DNA from: a virus
DNA length: 21,157 nucleotides
Direction: 5' to 3' (one strand)
Virus record (IMG/VR): IMGVR_UViG_3300002514_000158
Span: 8,525-29,681 of that record
This document shows, in pieces, positions 13,682 to 21,157 of this stretch (the first letter of the stretch is position 1; each line of letters opens with the position of its first letter). A program made the translations under genes and the position numbers. The notes under the pieces were generated by a model, which ran no database searches, was not told where the DNA came from, and was given only the letters and a program-made list of their open reading frames with translations.

Positions 13682-14590
13682 TTACGCGCCGGGCGAACCA
13701 AACACGCCACGGAAGTCGGTGACGCCGAAGGAATAACGCTCATAGCACTTGGCTTTAGCATTCTCCGTATCGAAATCATTGTCCTGCGTGAACTGTGCAG
13801 CAGTACGCTCGTAGCAGATCAAGCCGCGAGGTGCGTTGGTCCGAATAAACCAGGCATCGGTGTCGGTCAGGTAGTGGTTGACTTTAACCCCTTCAGGGAT
13901 CGAGCCATCCGCGCGCAAGACGTTCACCGCGTTGTTCGCGGTATCGTTCTGAAGTGTCGAGTTCAGAATACGGCCGGCGTCAAACGAGAGAGCCGGGGGT
14001 ACAATGAGACACTTAGGCATCAGACTGATTTTCAGACCACGGTCGTTTGTGGCGGTCATAATCTGAATAACCAGATCTTCAACAGACGCCTCAGAAAGAT
14101 CGGAGGCGGTAGCAAGCTTGTTAGACTGACTGCCCGACAGAGTCGGGTGATTGGTCGCTAACAGTTTAGTACCGTCGCCGAAAGTGTAGCTGCCGCTAAA
14201 CCCGCGATTGTAGACTTGGGCAGCCACGGTCTCTTTGGTTTGACGCATTGAGAACGCATTAGCAGCAGCGCGGCGCTTAGAGACAACCTCGTATTGGCTA
14301 TCGTCCAGTTCTTCCTTAGTCACGATGTAACCAAGAGAGTAAGCGACGTGCGTATACCGAGACACATAACCTTGTGTCTCCGAATCGTACTGCACGGCGG
14401 CACCTTGCGCTTTAGCCGGCGCAAGACCAAACCCGGTCAGTTGGACGTCTTCTTCGTACGCTTGCGTAGAAGTGTCCCGGTCGAACAGCATAGTATGCTC
14501 AACCTTGTGTTCGTCGTAGTTACGACCCCACCAGACCTTAACGCCAGGCCAGAGGGCTTTCGGGTGACTACCGGTTGTAATAACAGCCAT
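13682..14590 (-). CDS. Major capsid protein (Mu gpT-like / HK97-fold family)
   Basis: A 302-residue protein with the strongest ribosome site in the window, AGGAGGG 5 nt before ATG, as expected for the most abundant virion protein. It resembles phage capsid proteins annotated as Mu-like major head subunit gpT: an N-terminal TTGSHPKALWPGVKVWWG, then EEDVQLTGFGLAPAKAQG, the segment VAYSLGYIVTKEELDDSQYE, the helix AFSMRQTKETVAAQVYNRGF and a C-terminal YERYSFGVTDFRGVFG. HK97-fold subunits of this type form the icosahedral shell. The gene follows the scaffold-like and two small head genes and is followed by a stable hairpin. The gpT resemblance is from memory of the family; the capsid assignment rests on that plus order and translation signal. 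Confidence 0.85.
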   Translation of the reverse strand: MAVITTGSHPKALWPGVKVWWGRNYDEHKVEHTMLFDRDTSTQAYEEDVQLTGFGLAPAKAQGAAVQYDSETQGYVSRYTHVAYSLGYIVTKEELDDSQYEVVSKRRAAANAFSMRQTKETVAAQVYNRGFSGSYTFGDGTKLLATNHPTLSGSQSNKLATASDLSEASVEDLVIQIMTATNDRGLKISLMPKCLIVPPALSFDAGRILNSTLQNDTANNAVNVLRADGSIPEGVKVNHYLTDTDAWFIRTNAPRGLICYERTAAQFTQDNDFDTENAKAKCYERYSFGVTDFRGVFGSPGA

Positions 14591-14599
14591 TATACCCTC

Positions 14600-15229
14600 C
14601 TAAATACCCAGAGCGCCGTGCGCTTCGGTGTGGTTGTTGATCTTAACCAACCATTTGGCGCTCGTGCCAATCTCGTTATCAACGCGATTAACGAGACTTT
14701 GAATGGTCAGTTGGTTTGAGGCATCGGCGGCTGGCGCGTCTGACGACGTATCCAGTTCCACACCTGAAAGCCCTGTAATAGTCGAGCCCGCGTGGGTGTA
14801 GATAACAACCGCGTTCAACCCGACAGAGGTAGCTGCGAGCGCGGTGCCCCCAGCACTATCGTCCTGAATTTCAAACAGAGCATCCGGGTCGTCGCAGACG
14901 TACGCTACGCCTTCGGTCGATGCCGCGCTGTGCTTGTTCTCAAGATTGGTTTTAGTAGGCTCAAAGCCAACAATAACCCCGGTGATAGCGTTACCATCAC
15001 CAGCAGTTGCCTTGTTGATTTCCGGCAAGGTGCCTGCAGCGAACATCGAGCCGCCGGTTCCTTCTACGCCAGAAGTGTTTGAGGTGCCTGTCTTAATCAC
15101 CGGATCGCCAATAAACAACGCGGTAGCGTAGCTAGAGGGGATGTAATACGGATTTACAGCGGCGTTAAACCCTGCACCGTTCCGGTGACGTACGAGACGT
15201 AGCCCAAAGGGGCTGTCTGTGTTCGCCAT
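14600..15229 (-). CDS. Probable head decoration / minor structural protein upstream of the capsid gene
   Basis: A 209-residue, Gly-, Ala-, Thr- and Asn-rich protein starting MANTDSPFGLRLVRHRNGAG. It contains ITGVIVGFEPTKTNLENKH, AYVCDDPDALFEIQDD and a C-terminal ASNQLTIQSLVNRVDNEIG followed by WLVKINNH. Proteins with this opening and the YVCDDPDALFEIQ segment are regularly found next to capsid genes in phages of this type and are called structural. The beta-rich composition fits a protein that binds the outside of the shell, but its location in the virion is inference. GGAG lies 9 nt before the ATG. The TAG stop is 9 nt before the capsid start. Confidence 0.7.
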   Translation of the reverse strand: MANTDSPFGLRLVRHRNGAGFNAAVNPYYIPSSYATALFIGDPVIKTGTSNTSGVEGTGGSMFAAGTLPEINKATAGDGNAITGVIVGFEPTKTNLENKHSAASTEGVAYVCDDPDALFEIQDDSAGGTALAATSVGLNAVVIYTHAGSTITGLSGVELDTSSDAPAADASNQLTIQSLVNRVDNEIGTSAKWLVKINNHTEAHGALGI

Positions 15230-15266
15230 ATTTTAAGCTCCAAGAGGCGGGAGACAGCCAAGGAGC

Positions 15267-15710
15267 CTAATGTGTACCGATTTTGATACCGTCTTTAGGC
15301 ACATATTTGCCGTCTGCTCCGACTTCCCCTTTGATGTTGCCGGTTTTGATCGCCTCGTCCGTGGTGTCGTTTTCACGTTGTTTGACGGCTTGATCTTCAT
15401 CGTACAACTCTTGGGGGAGTTCCATGAGATAGGCCTGTTGCCCCGTGGTTTTATCCACAGTGCGGTGGACCCTTGTGCCGGTACCCTCTCCGTCAACGTC
15501 ATCGTCAACAAACGTGTAGCCAGCATCTTGTGCGTCCTGAAGCCGAGTGCCCTGTTCATTCATCCAACGCCTGTGCATCCCTTCTCTCTCGGGGGCAGTC
15601 AAACGTGATTTACGAACGCCGAGCGGAACTCGCTTCCGACGCGGTGTCTTTTCTTCGGTCGTAGTCTCTGTTTCCTTGGGGCCGTTCAAAGTAAGAGTTT
15701 TCTCAGTCAT
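15267..15710 (-). CDS. Conserved phage protein of the head cluster, function unknown
   Basis: A 147-residue hydrophilic protein. The N-terminus is Glu-, Thr-, Lys- and Arg-rich (TTEEKTPRRKRVPLGVRKSR) and looks disordered. The centre has RRWMNEQGTRLQDAQDAGYT and FVDDDV, and later AYLMELPQELYDEDQAVKQ. I recognise this pattern from small proteins encoded beside the capsid gene in aquatic podoviruses, but no activity is known to me. Its ATG has AAGGAG 10 nt upstream, and the first 8 nt overlap the end of the scaffold-like gene. Basic N-terminus and acidic centre suggest an assembly partner, which is a guess. Confidence 0.7.
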   Translation of the reverse strand: MTEKTLTLNGPKETETTTEEKTPRRKRVPLGVRKSRLTAPEREGMHRRWMNEQGTRLQDAQDAGYTFVDDDVDGEGTGTRVHRTVDKTTGQQAYLMELPQELYDEDQAVKQRENDTTDEAIKTGNIKGEVGADGKYVPKDGIKIGTH

Positions 15711-16533
15711 CCCATTCGTACTCCTTCAAGTACTCATCTCGGGTACACATTTCGCGAGCGACCATGCGGTCGCATGCAGCCTTGGCGGCGCTGGGTAAAC
15801 TAGCCCAGGTTTTTCCGCTTTTCTTTCTGGGGGGTGCGTTACCGCCCTCGACCTCGCCCGGCGCTCCGCGACGGGGATTCTCGAATTTCTCGGGGTAAGC
15901 ACGTTTAACCTGCGTTTCTAAGGCTGCAAGTTGATCAGTTAAAGAGGATTGTGGCATAGATACACGTATAGATGCAAATGCTGCGTCGGTAAATGTTGTC
16001 ATGCCGGGGTCGTTGGAGTACCACGTATGTTTTTCGGTAAACGCGGTAACCTCCGGGGGAATTTCATTTTCCGCCTGCTGCCGTTGAGCCGGCGGCGGCG
16101 GAACTTCTAAAGCTTCGATCTTCGACTGCGCGGTGTCGTAGGCATGAACATCGCCTAATTCGACCGCCTGGCGCTGCTGCGCCTCTAATTCAGCTTTAGC
16201 TTCTTCGTAGCCGCGCTGGTGCGACCGGGCCATCATGCCTTTCATTTCAGCCATGTCGTTATTGATATTTTTCATGTCCTTGCCCTGCGCGACAAGCTGG
16301 GCGTCCTGACGCCGTAAGCGCTCGCGCAAAACAGGTAGCTCCGTCTCGCCACGTTCGATGAACGTATCGGCGTCCACCCAACGGGACTCAGGTCCGTTGT
16401 ATTCGTCAGCGGGGCGCCAGCCCATGCGGCGGGCGCGTTCTTCGAGTTCTGCGGGCTCGGGAGAAGTGTCCGCAGCTTCTTCCGGTGTTTTTTCTGCGGG
16501 CTCTTCCGCCACTTCTTCGTTAACTTCGCTCAT
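15703..16533 (-). CDS. Probable scaffolding protein
   Basis: A 276-residue, highly charged protein. The first 35 residues are almost all Glu, Pro and Ala. Then comes ARRMGWRPADEYNGPESRWV with FIERGE, an opening I associate with phage scaffold-type proteins. Residues about 65-150 are helical coiled coil (PVLRERLRRQDAQLVAQG, KAELEAQQRQAVELGDVHAY). The C-terminus is basic then helical (PPRKKSGKTWASLPSAAKAA), comparable with the basic coat-binding tail of P22 scaffold, though here a further 30 residues follow. A scaffold directs capsid subunits into a correct procapsid and then leaves. Position between portal and capsid matches P22 order (portal, scaffold, coat). AGGAG lies 7 nt before the ATG. 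Confidence 0.75.
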   Translation of the reverse strand: MSEVNEEVAEEPAEKTPEEAADTSPEPAELEERARRMGWRPADEYNGPESRWVDADTFIERGETELPVLRERLRRQDAQLVAQGKDMKNINNDMAEMKGMMARSHQRGYEEAKAELEAQQRQAVELGDVHAYDTAQSKIEALEVPPPPAQRQQAENEIPPEVTAFTEKHTWYSNDPGMTTFTDAAFASIRVSMPQSSLTDQLAALETQVKRAYPEKFENPRRGAPGEVEGGNAPPRKKSGKTWASLPSAAKAACDRMVAREMCTRDEYLKEYEWDD

Positions 16534-16542
16534 TTTCTGCTC

Positions 16543-16863
16543 CTACGCCAAAACTGCGGCGATATCCGTGTCGTTGCACAGCCGGTATTCTACGTCCTCG
16601 ACTTTGTGTGTTTGTCCGGCGTACCGCGAAAACAGCACTTTTGCGCCGATTTCAGGAAACGCGCCCTTCCAATCGTCAAAAGCCATGTCGCCCGCAGCAA
16701 TAAGGATGCCGCGAACTGCCGCCGCGTCTCGGCGATCTTTATGGTCATCAGGGAGAATAATGCCGCCGGGAGTCTTTTTGTCGAGAGTTTCAGGTAAAAC
16801 CAGAACCTTGCACTCTACCGGTTGGATACCAGACTCATTGATCGTCTTCTTCTTTCTCGTCAT
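16543..16863 (-). CDS. Phage-encoded GroES-type co-chaperonin
   Basis: A 106-residue protein that aligns along its length with bacterial GroES (Cpn10, about 97 residues). The opening GIQPVECKVLVLPET matches the first strand. TPGGIILPDD (31-40) is the mobile loop, and GGIILP is the hydrophobic patch that docks on GroEL. RGILIAAGDM, then IGAKVLFSRYAGQ (72-84), is the strand pair written GDKVLFGKYSGT in bacteria. YRLCNDTDIAAVLA is the closing strand. Differences are a basic N-terminal extension (MTRKKK) and a charged stretch after the loop. No GroEL is present, so it presumably forms a heptameric lid for the host GroEL, as T4 gp31 does for its capsid protein. It overlaps the preceding gene by 29 nt, with GGAG 9 nt before ATG. 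Confidence 0.92.
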   Translation of the reverse strand: MTRKKKTINESGIQPVECKVLVLPETLDKKTPGGIILPDDHKDRRDAAAVRGILIAAGDMAFDDWKGAFPEIGAKVLFSRYAGQTHKVEDVEYRLCNDTDIAAVLA

Positions 16864-17086
16864 CTATTTCTACTCCGTAAAAGAACGCTATTTTCTCGTG
16901 GGTTAGCTCGGTAATTTCTTCCAGAGCCAAACAAAACCCTATAGTTTGTTTGTTATTCTCGTCAGCTATTCCTCCTTGCGCCCATTGTTCCATGCGTTGT
17001 TGGCGAAGATCGAGCATAAATTGCACGATCTTGTGTGTCGTGGGGTCATTGTGCCACGCCCTTAGCTCTTGCGGCGTCAGCTGCAT
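16835..17086 (-). CDS. Small conserved phage protein between portal and co-chaperonin, function unknown
   Basis: An 83-residue protein, mostly helical: MQLTPQELRAWHNDPTTHKI, VQFMLDLRQQRMEQWAQGG, then IGFCLALEEITELTHEKIAF and a very acidic tail (DDEKEEDDQ). Small proteins with this RAWHNDP-type start are often encoded just after portal genes in phages of this kind. I know of no tested role. Its start overlaps the portal's 3' end by 41 nt and its end overlaps the GroES gene by 29 nt, so the three genes are translated as a tightly linked block. AGGA lies 9 nt before the ATG, within the portal coding sequence. Confidence 0.7.
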   Translation of the reverse strand: MQLTPQELRAWHNDPTTHKIVQFMLDLRQQRMEQWAQGGIADENNKQTIGFCLALEEITELTHEKIAFFYGVEIDDEKEEDDQ

Positions 17087-19067
17087 TACTGAGTTCCTTC
17101 ATCTTTATTTCTGCGTTGAAGTCTTCGACTGTAGCCTGCAGCATCTGCTGCAGTGCTTGCAGTTGTCGGCCAGGCTCTTCGCCTTCCGCCTTCGCGAGGC
17201 TCAATTCAGCCTGCGCCAGCATCTGCCTGACTTTGGCTTCTGCTTCCAGTTCCTTAACCTTGACTTCGCGCTCATGCAATTCAAGCTCTGCGAGTTGCAT
17301 TTGCTGTTCTGGCGAGGGGCCCTGGTCTTTCGCGAACAGCGTTTCCGGCTGCTCAATCGAAGCCGCTTCCAGTACCCGGGTCATAATCGCCTGCGGGTCC
17401 ATAAGTGGGTGATCCATAAACGACATCAAAAACTCGGCGCGCCCTAGTTTCTGCGTGTCTGTAACAACGCTCGGGTCGCTTACCGGCTGGACGTCGATGC
17501 TGGAGTCTTCGTAATCCTGAAAAGAGATGGCTTCAGGCGTATCGTGAAAATTAAAATACTCTTCCCCGGACAGCCGCAACCGATTGAGCCGGTAGAGCAT
17601 TTTAAGCTCCTTTTTAAGGCTCCGGTGGATGCGCTTGTATATGCTGGAGAAAACCTTCAACCCTTGCTCTATGAGCGCGAGAGTGGTCGTGGGCGAGGCG
17701 TTGGAAGCATCCTGATCGCCGGTTAGTACATCTTTCACCGACGCCACGTCTTTGGCCGCCTCGATCAACAGCCCGAGTAGCTGAAACAGCACAGGCGACG
17801 GGCCAGCCGCCTGCAGCGGTACGATGGCCGATTTGATATCGCCGCCGATAGACTGCACCCTTTTGTACTCGCCGGGTTTAAACTGTATAGGCCCTGACTT
17901 CAAACGCAGTTCTGCGCCGATAAAGCCGCCGCCCATGGTCTGCAAGGTGCCCGCGTCGAGTAGCTGGTTAATGGTGGTATTGACGACCGAGTTAAGCGGG
18001 CCCAATAGAAGGCCAAAGCCGAGGTCGTAGAAGCTGCCATCAGGCGACGGGATAAAAGGATATTTGGTATAGTAGTTAACCGGCTCGATACGTAGAATAC
18101 GTCCGCTGTTGTCGTGTTCAACCCCTTCCGGGTCGAACCGCGCTACGACCCGCATTACCTGCTTCGTATCCTTGTGGATAGTCACGATGTAAGGTTCTTT
18201 GTACCCGTCTTCGTCCATATCCCAATATCTATGCTGCTCAAGGAACACATGTGGTAGATCATCGTCGTCCGCGTGCGGGCCGACGTCGCCGCCCCTCGTG
18301 TGGCTCAGAGACGTTGCGCTGGCCTGCCCAAGCTCTCGCTCCAGAAAGAGCCCTGCTCGTTCGCGCTCAACGATTTCATTCGGATACAGCGTATATTCTT
18401 CGGTGATGCGCGGCGCGGTAACCAGCGTCTTGGTTAGGTTGTTAACGATTAGACGATCTGGCGGGACTAACTCGGAGACGTTCCTTTTCAGACGAGTATC
18501 GTAATACACCTTCCTGAACACGAGTCCCAGGATGGGCAGCATGTGCAAAAGCTTATCCGTGCCGTCTTCCCATTCCTCCATCTGCTCCGTCAACTGATAG
18601 GACATATGGCGGCTAATACGATCCGCCCGAGCTTGTTTCGACCCGGCCGGCACCTGTTGTTGTCCTGTCTGAGGATCGGGCTCGCTACCCTGATCCTGGC
18701 CGAAAACTTTGGCTTTTACGACGTTACGCCCGTCAACAATGGCCGGATACGCGCGCGCAGCGAACTGCAGCGCGGCCGTGGTTAACAAGGGATATTTGAT
18801 ATTTGCGGCGTTGGGCCACGGAAAACTCTTGGTTTTCGTTATCTGCATAGCTAACTCAAGCGCGGCAGCCATTTTTTCTTTCCACGGCGCGCGCGACTCA
18901 TCATCGATCTCGTACTCTTCAAAGACCTTAGAGCCCATCTTCTCCAGCGTGGCATCGTCAAGGTAGACGGCTACGTTAGGGAGGTCGATATACTGCCGTA
19001 CGTCAACGGGCTCGTCCGTAGATTCCGCCTCTTCCGGCACGCTTTCATAATTCTGTTCAATAGCCAC
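17046..19067 (-). CDS. Portal protein (P22-like)
   Basis: A 673-residue protein, close in size to P22 gp1 (725). GTG start with AGGGA 8 nt upstream, overlapping terminase by 11 nt. The portal-family signature KSFPWPNAANIKYPLLTTAA (80-99) is followed by QFAARAYPAI and, later, LVPPDRLIVNN. The core has the long wing/stem arrangement (FGLLLGPLNSVVNTTINQLL, IEAAKDVASVKDVLTGDQ). Residues about 585-665 are a charged coiled coil (REVKVKELEAEAKVRQMLAQ), where P22 portal has its helical barrel. Twelve subunits form the ring at one vertex through which terminase pumps DNA and to which gp4 later binds. Position between terminase and scaffold supports the call. Confidence 0.88.
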   Translation of the reverse strand: MAIEQNYESVPEEAESTDEPVDVRQYIDLPNVAVYLDDATLEKMGSKVFEEYEIDDESRAPWKEKMAAALELAMQITKTKSFPWPNAANIKYPLLTTAALQFAARAYPAIVDGRNVVKAKVFGQDQGSEPDPQTGQQQVPAGSKQARADRISRHMSYQLTEQMEEWEDGTDKLLHMLPILGLVFRKVYYDTRLKRNVSELVPPDRLIVNNLTKTLVTAPRITEEYTLYPNEIVERERAGLFLERELGQASATSLSHTRGGDVGPHADDDDLPHVFLEQHRYWDMDEDGYKEPYIVTIHKDTKQVMRVVARFDPEGVEHDNSGRILRIEPVNYYTKYPFIPSPDGSFYDLGFGLLLGPLNSVVNTTINQLLDAGTLQTMGGGFIGAELRLKSGPIQFKPGEYKRVQSIGGDIKSAIVPLQAAGPSPVLFQLLGLLIEAAKDVASVKDVLTGDQDASNASPTTTLALIEQGLKVFSSIYKRIHRSLKKELKMLYRLNRLRLSGEEYFNFHDTPEAISFQDYEDSSIDVQPVSDPSVVTDTQKLGRAEFLMSFMDHPLMDPQAIMTRVLEAASIEQPETLFAKDQGPSPEQQMQLAELELHEREVKVKELEAEAKVRQMLAQAELSLAKAEGEEPGRQLQALQQMLQATVEDFNAEIKMKELSNAADAARAKGVAQ

Positions 19068-20544
19068 TTGCTAAGTCCCTTCCGTACCTGTCGTCAAAAT
19101 AATCTTCTTCGTCTTCGTACATTACCGTATCTGGTACCGAAGCCCCGGTACGGAACGCATCCGCGCCGTGCGACGCCCAGTTGTGCAGCGGTTTGTCCTT
19201 CCACCGCCCCAACTTGTCGTTCCACTCTTTTTTGTACGAATCGAGGCACTTAATCCCTCGATCACACTTCTCGGCGTCAAACCAGCAGGTTGACAGAATG
19301 CCGCGAACTGATTCGATCCCATCGGCCACACCGCCCATGGGTGCCACACTGAAGTCAATGCCAAGCTTATGCGCAGCGTCAAGGCGGCTCATGCCAGAAC
19401 CTATCTCGCGAACCACGATATCGTGGGGCGCGATGTGCAGATCATAGCTATAGCCTTTTTCCTTCAAAACCGTTGCATAGTGCGGCAGCCCTTCGCCAGA
19501 CGCCTCGTAATAGTCGATAACCCGGACTTGCGGGCCATGCCGTTGAATGAACCAGATCGCCATGCTGTCGCGCATCCCCAAGTCCCACCACGTTTCTACG
19601 CGCAGCGCAGGCGTGTAAGGCACCTTTGTGATGCGCCCTTCGTCGCGCGCATGAGCCATCTGTTTGCTGTAGTACGCGCCGTCAATACCGGCCTGGAACG
19701 CCTCGTCAGGATGGCTCGGAAACTCCCGGCGCATATCGTCGCCCTGGGAGATCAGCTTTTTCGCGTACCACGCCTGCTGACCCTCTGTAAGCTCGATGCC
19801 GAAAGCCCCGAGACTGTTGAAATACAGCTTATTCGGCTGGGTTATCAACACCCCTTCGGGGTCAATCGTGTAATCGGGGTGCTCCCACCAGGGATAAAAA
19901 TGAAACTTGAAATCAAGCGCGGTCAGTTTCGCGCCTTCCCGTTTCAGGTTCATCGCGGCTTGGCACATGTCGTAGAAGTCGCCTTCTTGCCCTTCTGCCG
20001 TACTTTCCACAAAAATGATTTGGCCCGCATGTACCGTGTTAAACGCGCCAGTACGGATTTCTCGCGCTCTCTCCGGGTCTTTCGCGCATATCTTCCCGTA
20101 TTCCGATACGTGTAAGATGTTGAACGTGCTTGACCGTAGAGAAACTCCCACGCGGAGGCTGGAATTGTTGCCGAGGACCAACTCCGTCGTGTTCGATTTC
20201 GCGAGAGGCACTGCGTCTTTGATTGTTTGGGGGAGGTTGTCATAAGGAAATTTCACCTTATCCGCGAAGAACGCCGTAGCCGCCTCTGCTGTCTGCGCTA
20301 TGATTCCTGCTTTGGTGTTGCTGTTGAACACACAGGCATCTAGCATGTAAATCTGGATAAACGTCGTGAAACCCAGCTGCCTAGCTTTCAGAATGACGTT
20401 CATGTAGCTCATGTTCTGCAACAGGTCCATTTGCGTCGCATTCGGTGCAAACTTCACCTTTTGCCCATACTGATCGATGATCCAGTACAGGTTACACAAT
20501 CTCCACGTTCGATCAGCGAAATTTTCGGTGATTTCGTCGGTCAA
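19057..20544 (-). CDS. Terminase large subunit (packaging ATPase and headful nuclease)
   Basis: A 495-residue protein with motifs in the correct order. The ATPase half has a terminase-type Walker A, KARQLGFTT (53-61), a Walker B-like ILHVSEYG (143-150, E148) and the coupling motif FVESTAEG (178-185). The nuclease half has WWDLGMRDS (319-327, D321), IAPHD (371-375) and HGADAFR (459-465, D462), the three acidic positions of the RNase H-like fold. The enzyme cuts concatemeric DNA and drives it into the procapsid through the portal. Ribosome site GGAAGGGA lies before the ATG, which overlaps the previous stop as ATGA. No frameshift is visible. Confidence 0.93.
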   Translation of the reverse strand: MTDEITENFADRTWRLCNLYWIIDQYGQKVKFAPNATQMDLLQNMSYMNVILKARQLGFTTFIQIYMLDACVFNSNTKAGIIAQTAEAATAFFADKVKFPYDNLPQTIKDAVPLAKSNTTELVLGNNSSLRVGVSLRSSTFNILHVSEYGKICAKDPERAREIRTGAFNTVHAGQIIFVESTAEGQEGDFYDMCQAAMNLKREGAKLTALDFKFHFYPWWEHPDYTIDPEGVLITQPNKLYFNSLGAFGIELTEGQQAWYAKKLISQGDDMRREFPSHPDEAFQAGIDGAYYSKQMAHARDEGRITKVPYTPALRVETWWDLGMRDSMAIWFIQRHGPQVRVIDYYEASGEGLPHYATVLKEKGYSYDLHIAPHDIVVREIGSGMSRLDAAHKLGIDFSVAPMGGVADGIESVRGILSTCWFDAEKCDRGIKCLDSYKKEWNDKLGRWKDKPLHNWASHGADAFRTGASVPDTVMYEDEEDYFDDRYGRDLASGY

Positions 20545-20822
20545 TGCACGGTCCCTTCCGTGTCCATTTCATACCTGATAGGCGAGTTGGCTACCTGCTC
20601 TGCCATCGTGGCCGTCAGCCCCTTATCGCTCCACATAATTGTAAAAATGTGAACGGCCAGCGTGAGGTCTTCCGCCGTTATATTCTCGGGCGTGGTCTGC
20701 ATAAACGCCATGAGTTGCTTGTCTGGTACGTTTTCCATGGCCGCTACACCCAAAACATACCCGAGATGCGTCAAATCGCCATTCTCGTCCGTTAACGGGT
20801 ATGAGTTGCCTTTAGAGGTCAT
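20541..20822 (-). CDS. Small protein immediately upstream of terminase, possible small terminase subunit
   Basis: I start this at ATG 20822, which overlaps the preceding stop as ATGA and gives 93 residues. An in-frame ATG at 20906 would add 28 Arg-rich residues lying inside the previous gene and is unlikely. The protein has a helical look (HLGYVLGVAAMENVPDKQL, ITAEDLTLAVHIFTIMWSD) and an acidic C-terminus. I do not recognise the family. Position directly before the large terminase gene, which it overlaps by 4 nt, is where small terminase subunits usually lie, but no helix-turn-helix is obvious. The function is unassigned. Confidence 0.65.
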   Translation of the reverse strand: MTSKGNSYPLTDENGDLTHLGYVLGVAAMENVPDKQLMAFMQTTPENITAEDLTLAVHIFTIMWSDKGLTATMAEQVANSPIRYEMDTEGTVH

Positions 20823-21154
20823 ATCACGGCATCTACGGTGAAGCTCACTGCGTCCGCGATCAGGCTCTTCGGATCGGCGTCGTCGTAGGTCAGTTGCGCC
20901 TGCCACGCGCCGGCCTGATCGAGCAGGCCGCTCTCGATGGTGTAGTCTACGTACTCACTCGCGGCAAGCACGCCTAGCGTGGGGTCAGTTACACCGGCGC
21001 CCACAACAATGCCGTCTGCGGTGACTTTGGACACGGTACTCTCGTCAGGCTTTACGAACTTGATCGTGATCTCGGTTTCGCTCGCCATGTTGTAACCGGT
21101 AGAATAGCGGAATAACCGCCCGTATTCGCCGACTTTCAGATTTGTATTGGCCAT
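20819..21154 (-). CDS. Small beta-rich phage protein, function unknown
   Basis: A 111-residue protein. The codon directly before its ATG is an in-frame TAG, so the gene is complete although its ribosome site lies outside the window. The sequence alternates short strands: YGRLFRYSTGYNMASETEIT, IKFVKPDESTVSKV, VDYTIESGLLDQAGAWQAQ and AVSFTVDAV. This pattern resembles small Ig-like or beta-sandwich domains of phage structural proteins, in which a term such as IKFVKPDES precedes a GAWQAQL strand. Position upstream of terminase is unusual for a tail protein. I give no function. Confidence 0.7.
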   Translation of the reverse strand: MANTNLKVGEYGRLFRYSTGYNMASETEITIKFVKPDESTVSKVTADGIVVGAGVTDPTLGVLAASEYVDYTIESGLLDQAGAWQAQLTYDDADPKSLIADAVSFTVDAVI

Positions 21155-21157
21155 CTA

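Noticed and set aside
15230-15266. Possible hairpin (GCTCC with GGAGC) between the two small head genes
   Set aside because: Only 5 bp with a 20-nt loop, and GGAG there is better explained as the next gene's ribosome site.
20823-20906. Longer start for the protein before terminase
   Set aside because: The Arg-rich extension is an out-of-frame reading of the preceding gene; ATG 20822 gives the same ATGA overlap as its neighbours.
1-21157. Genome-wide TAG recoding, prompted by the in-frame TAG at 5911-5913
   Set aside because: Eight of 21 complete genes end in TAG just before the next start, so TAG works as a stop.

Overview
This window looks like the late (virion structure and assembly) operon of a tailed bacteriophage or prophage. 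I support 22 protein genes. All lie on the minus strand, so the operon reads from the right edge to the left edge, and genes overlap or sit a few bases apart almost throughout. I saw no bacterial housekeeping genes, tRNAs, rRNAs, insertion sequences or CRISPR arrays. The tail-completion and DNA-ejection genes resemble those of P22-like short-tailed phages, which points to a podovirus of a Gram-negative bacterium. Nothing in the sequence fixes the host more closely.

Layout in transcription order. (1) 21154-19057: two small unassigned proteins, then the terminase large subunit. (2) 19067-13682, head assembly: portal, an 83-residue protein, a GroES-type co-chaperonin, a scaffold-like protein, two small head-associated proteins and the major capsid protein. 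(3) 13681-11974: a strong hairpin, a predicted beta-helix protein, a second strong hairpin, a small structural-type protein and a small Cys-containing protein. (4) 11974-9007, short-tail completion: P22 gp4-like adaptor, P22 gp10-like hub and a 215-residue protein in the slot P22 uses for its tail needle. (5) 9007-2941: three large proteins in the position of the P22 ejection proteins gp7, gp20 and gp16. (6) 2941-1: tail fibre, small one-span membrane protein, and a DNA-binding-domain plus metallophosphoesterase protein that runs off the left edge.

How the genes work together: terminase pumps DNA through the portal into a shell built from the capsid protein on a scaffold, probably with help from the host GroEL paired with the phage's own GroES. 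The gp4- and gp10-like proteins then close the portal, the tail-tip protein and fibre are added, and the three internal proteins are ejected with the DNA at infection.

Most worth a second look: the GroES gene inside the head cluster; the helix-turn-helix/phosphoesterase fusion; a non-canonical protein in the tail-needle slot; three copies of an L-[DE]-E-I-E-A motif at the start of the giant internal protein; and two strong hairpins placed 6-7 nt after the stop codons of the capsid and beta-helix genes.
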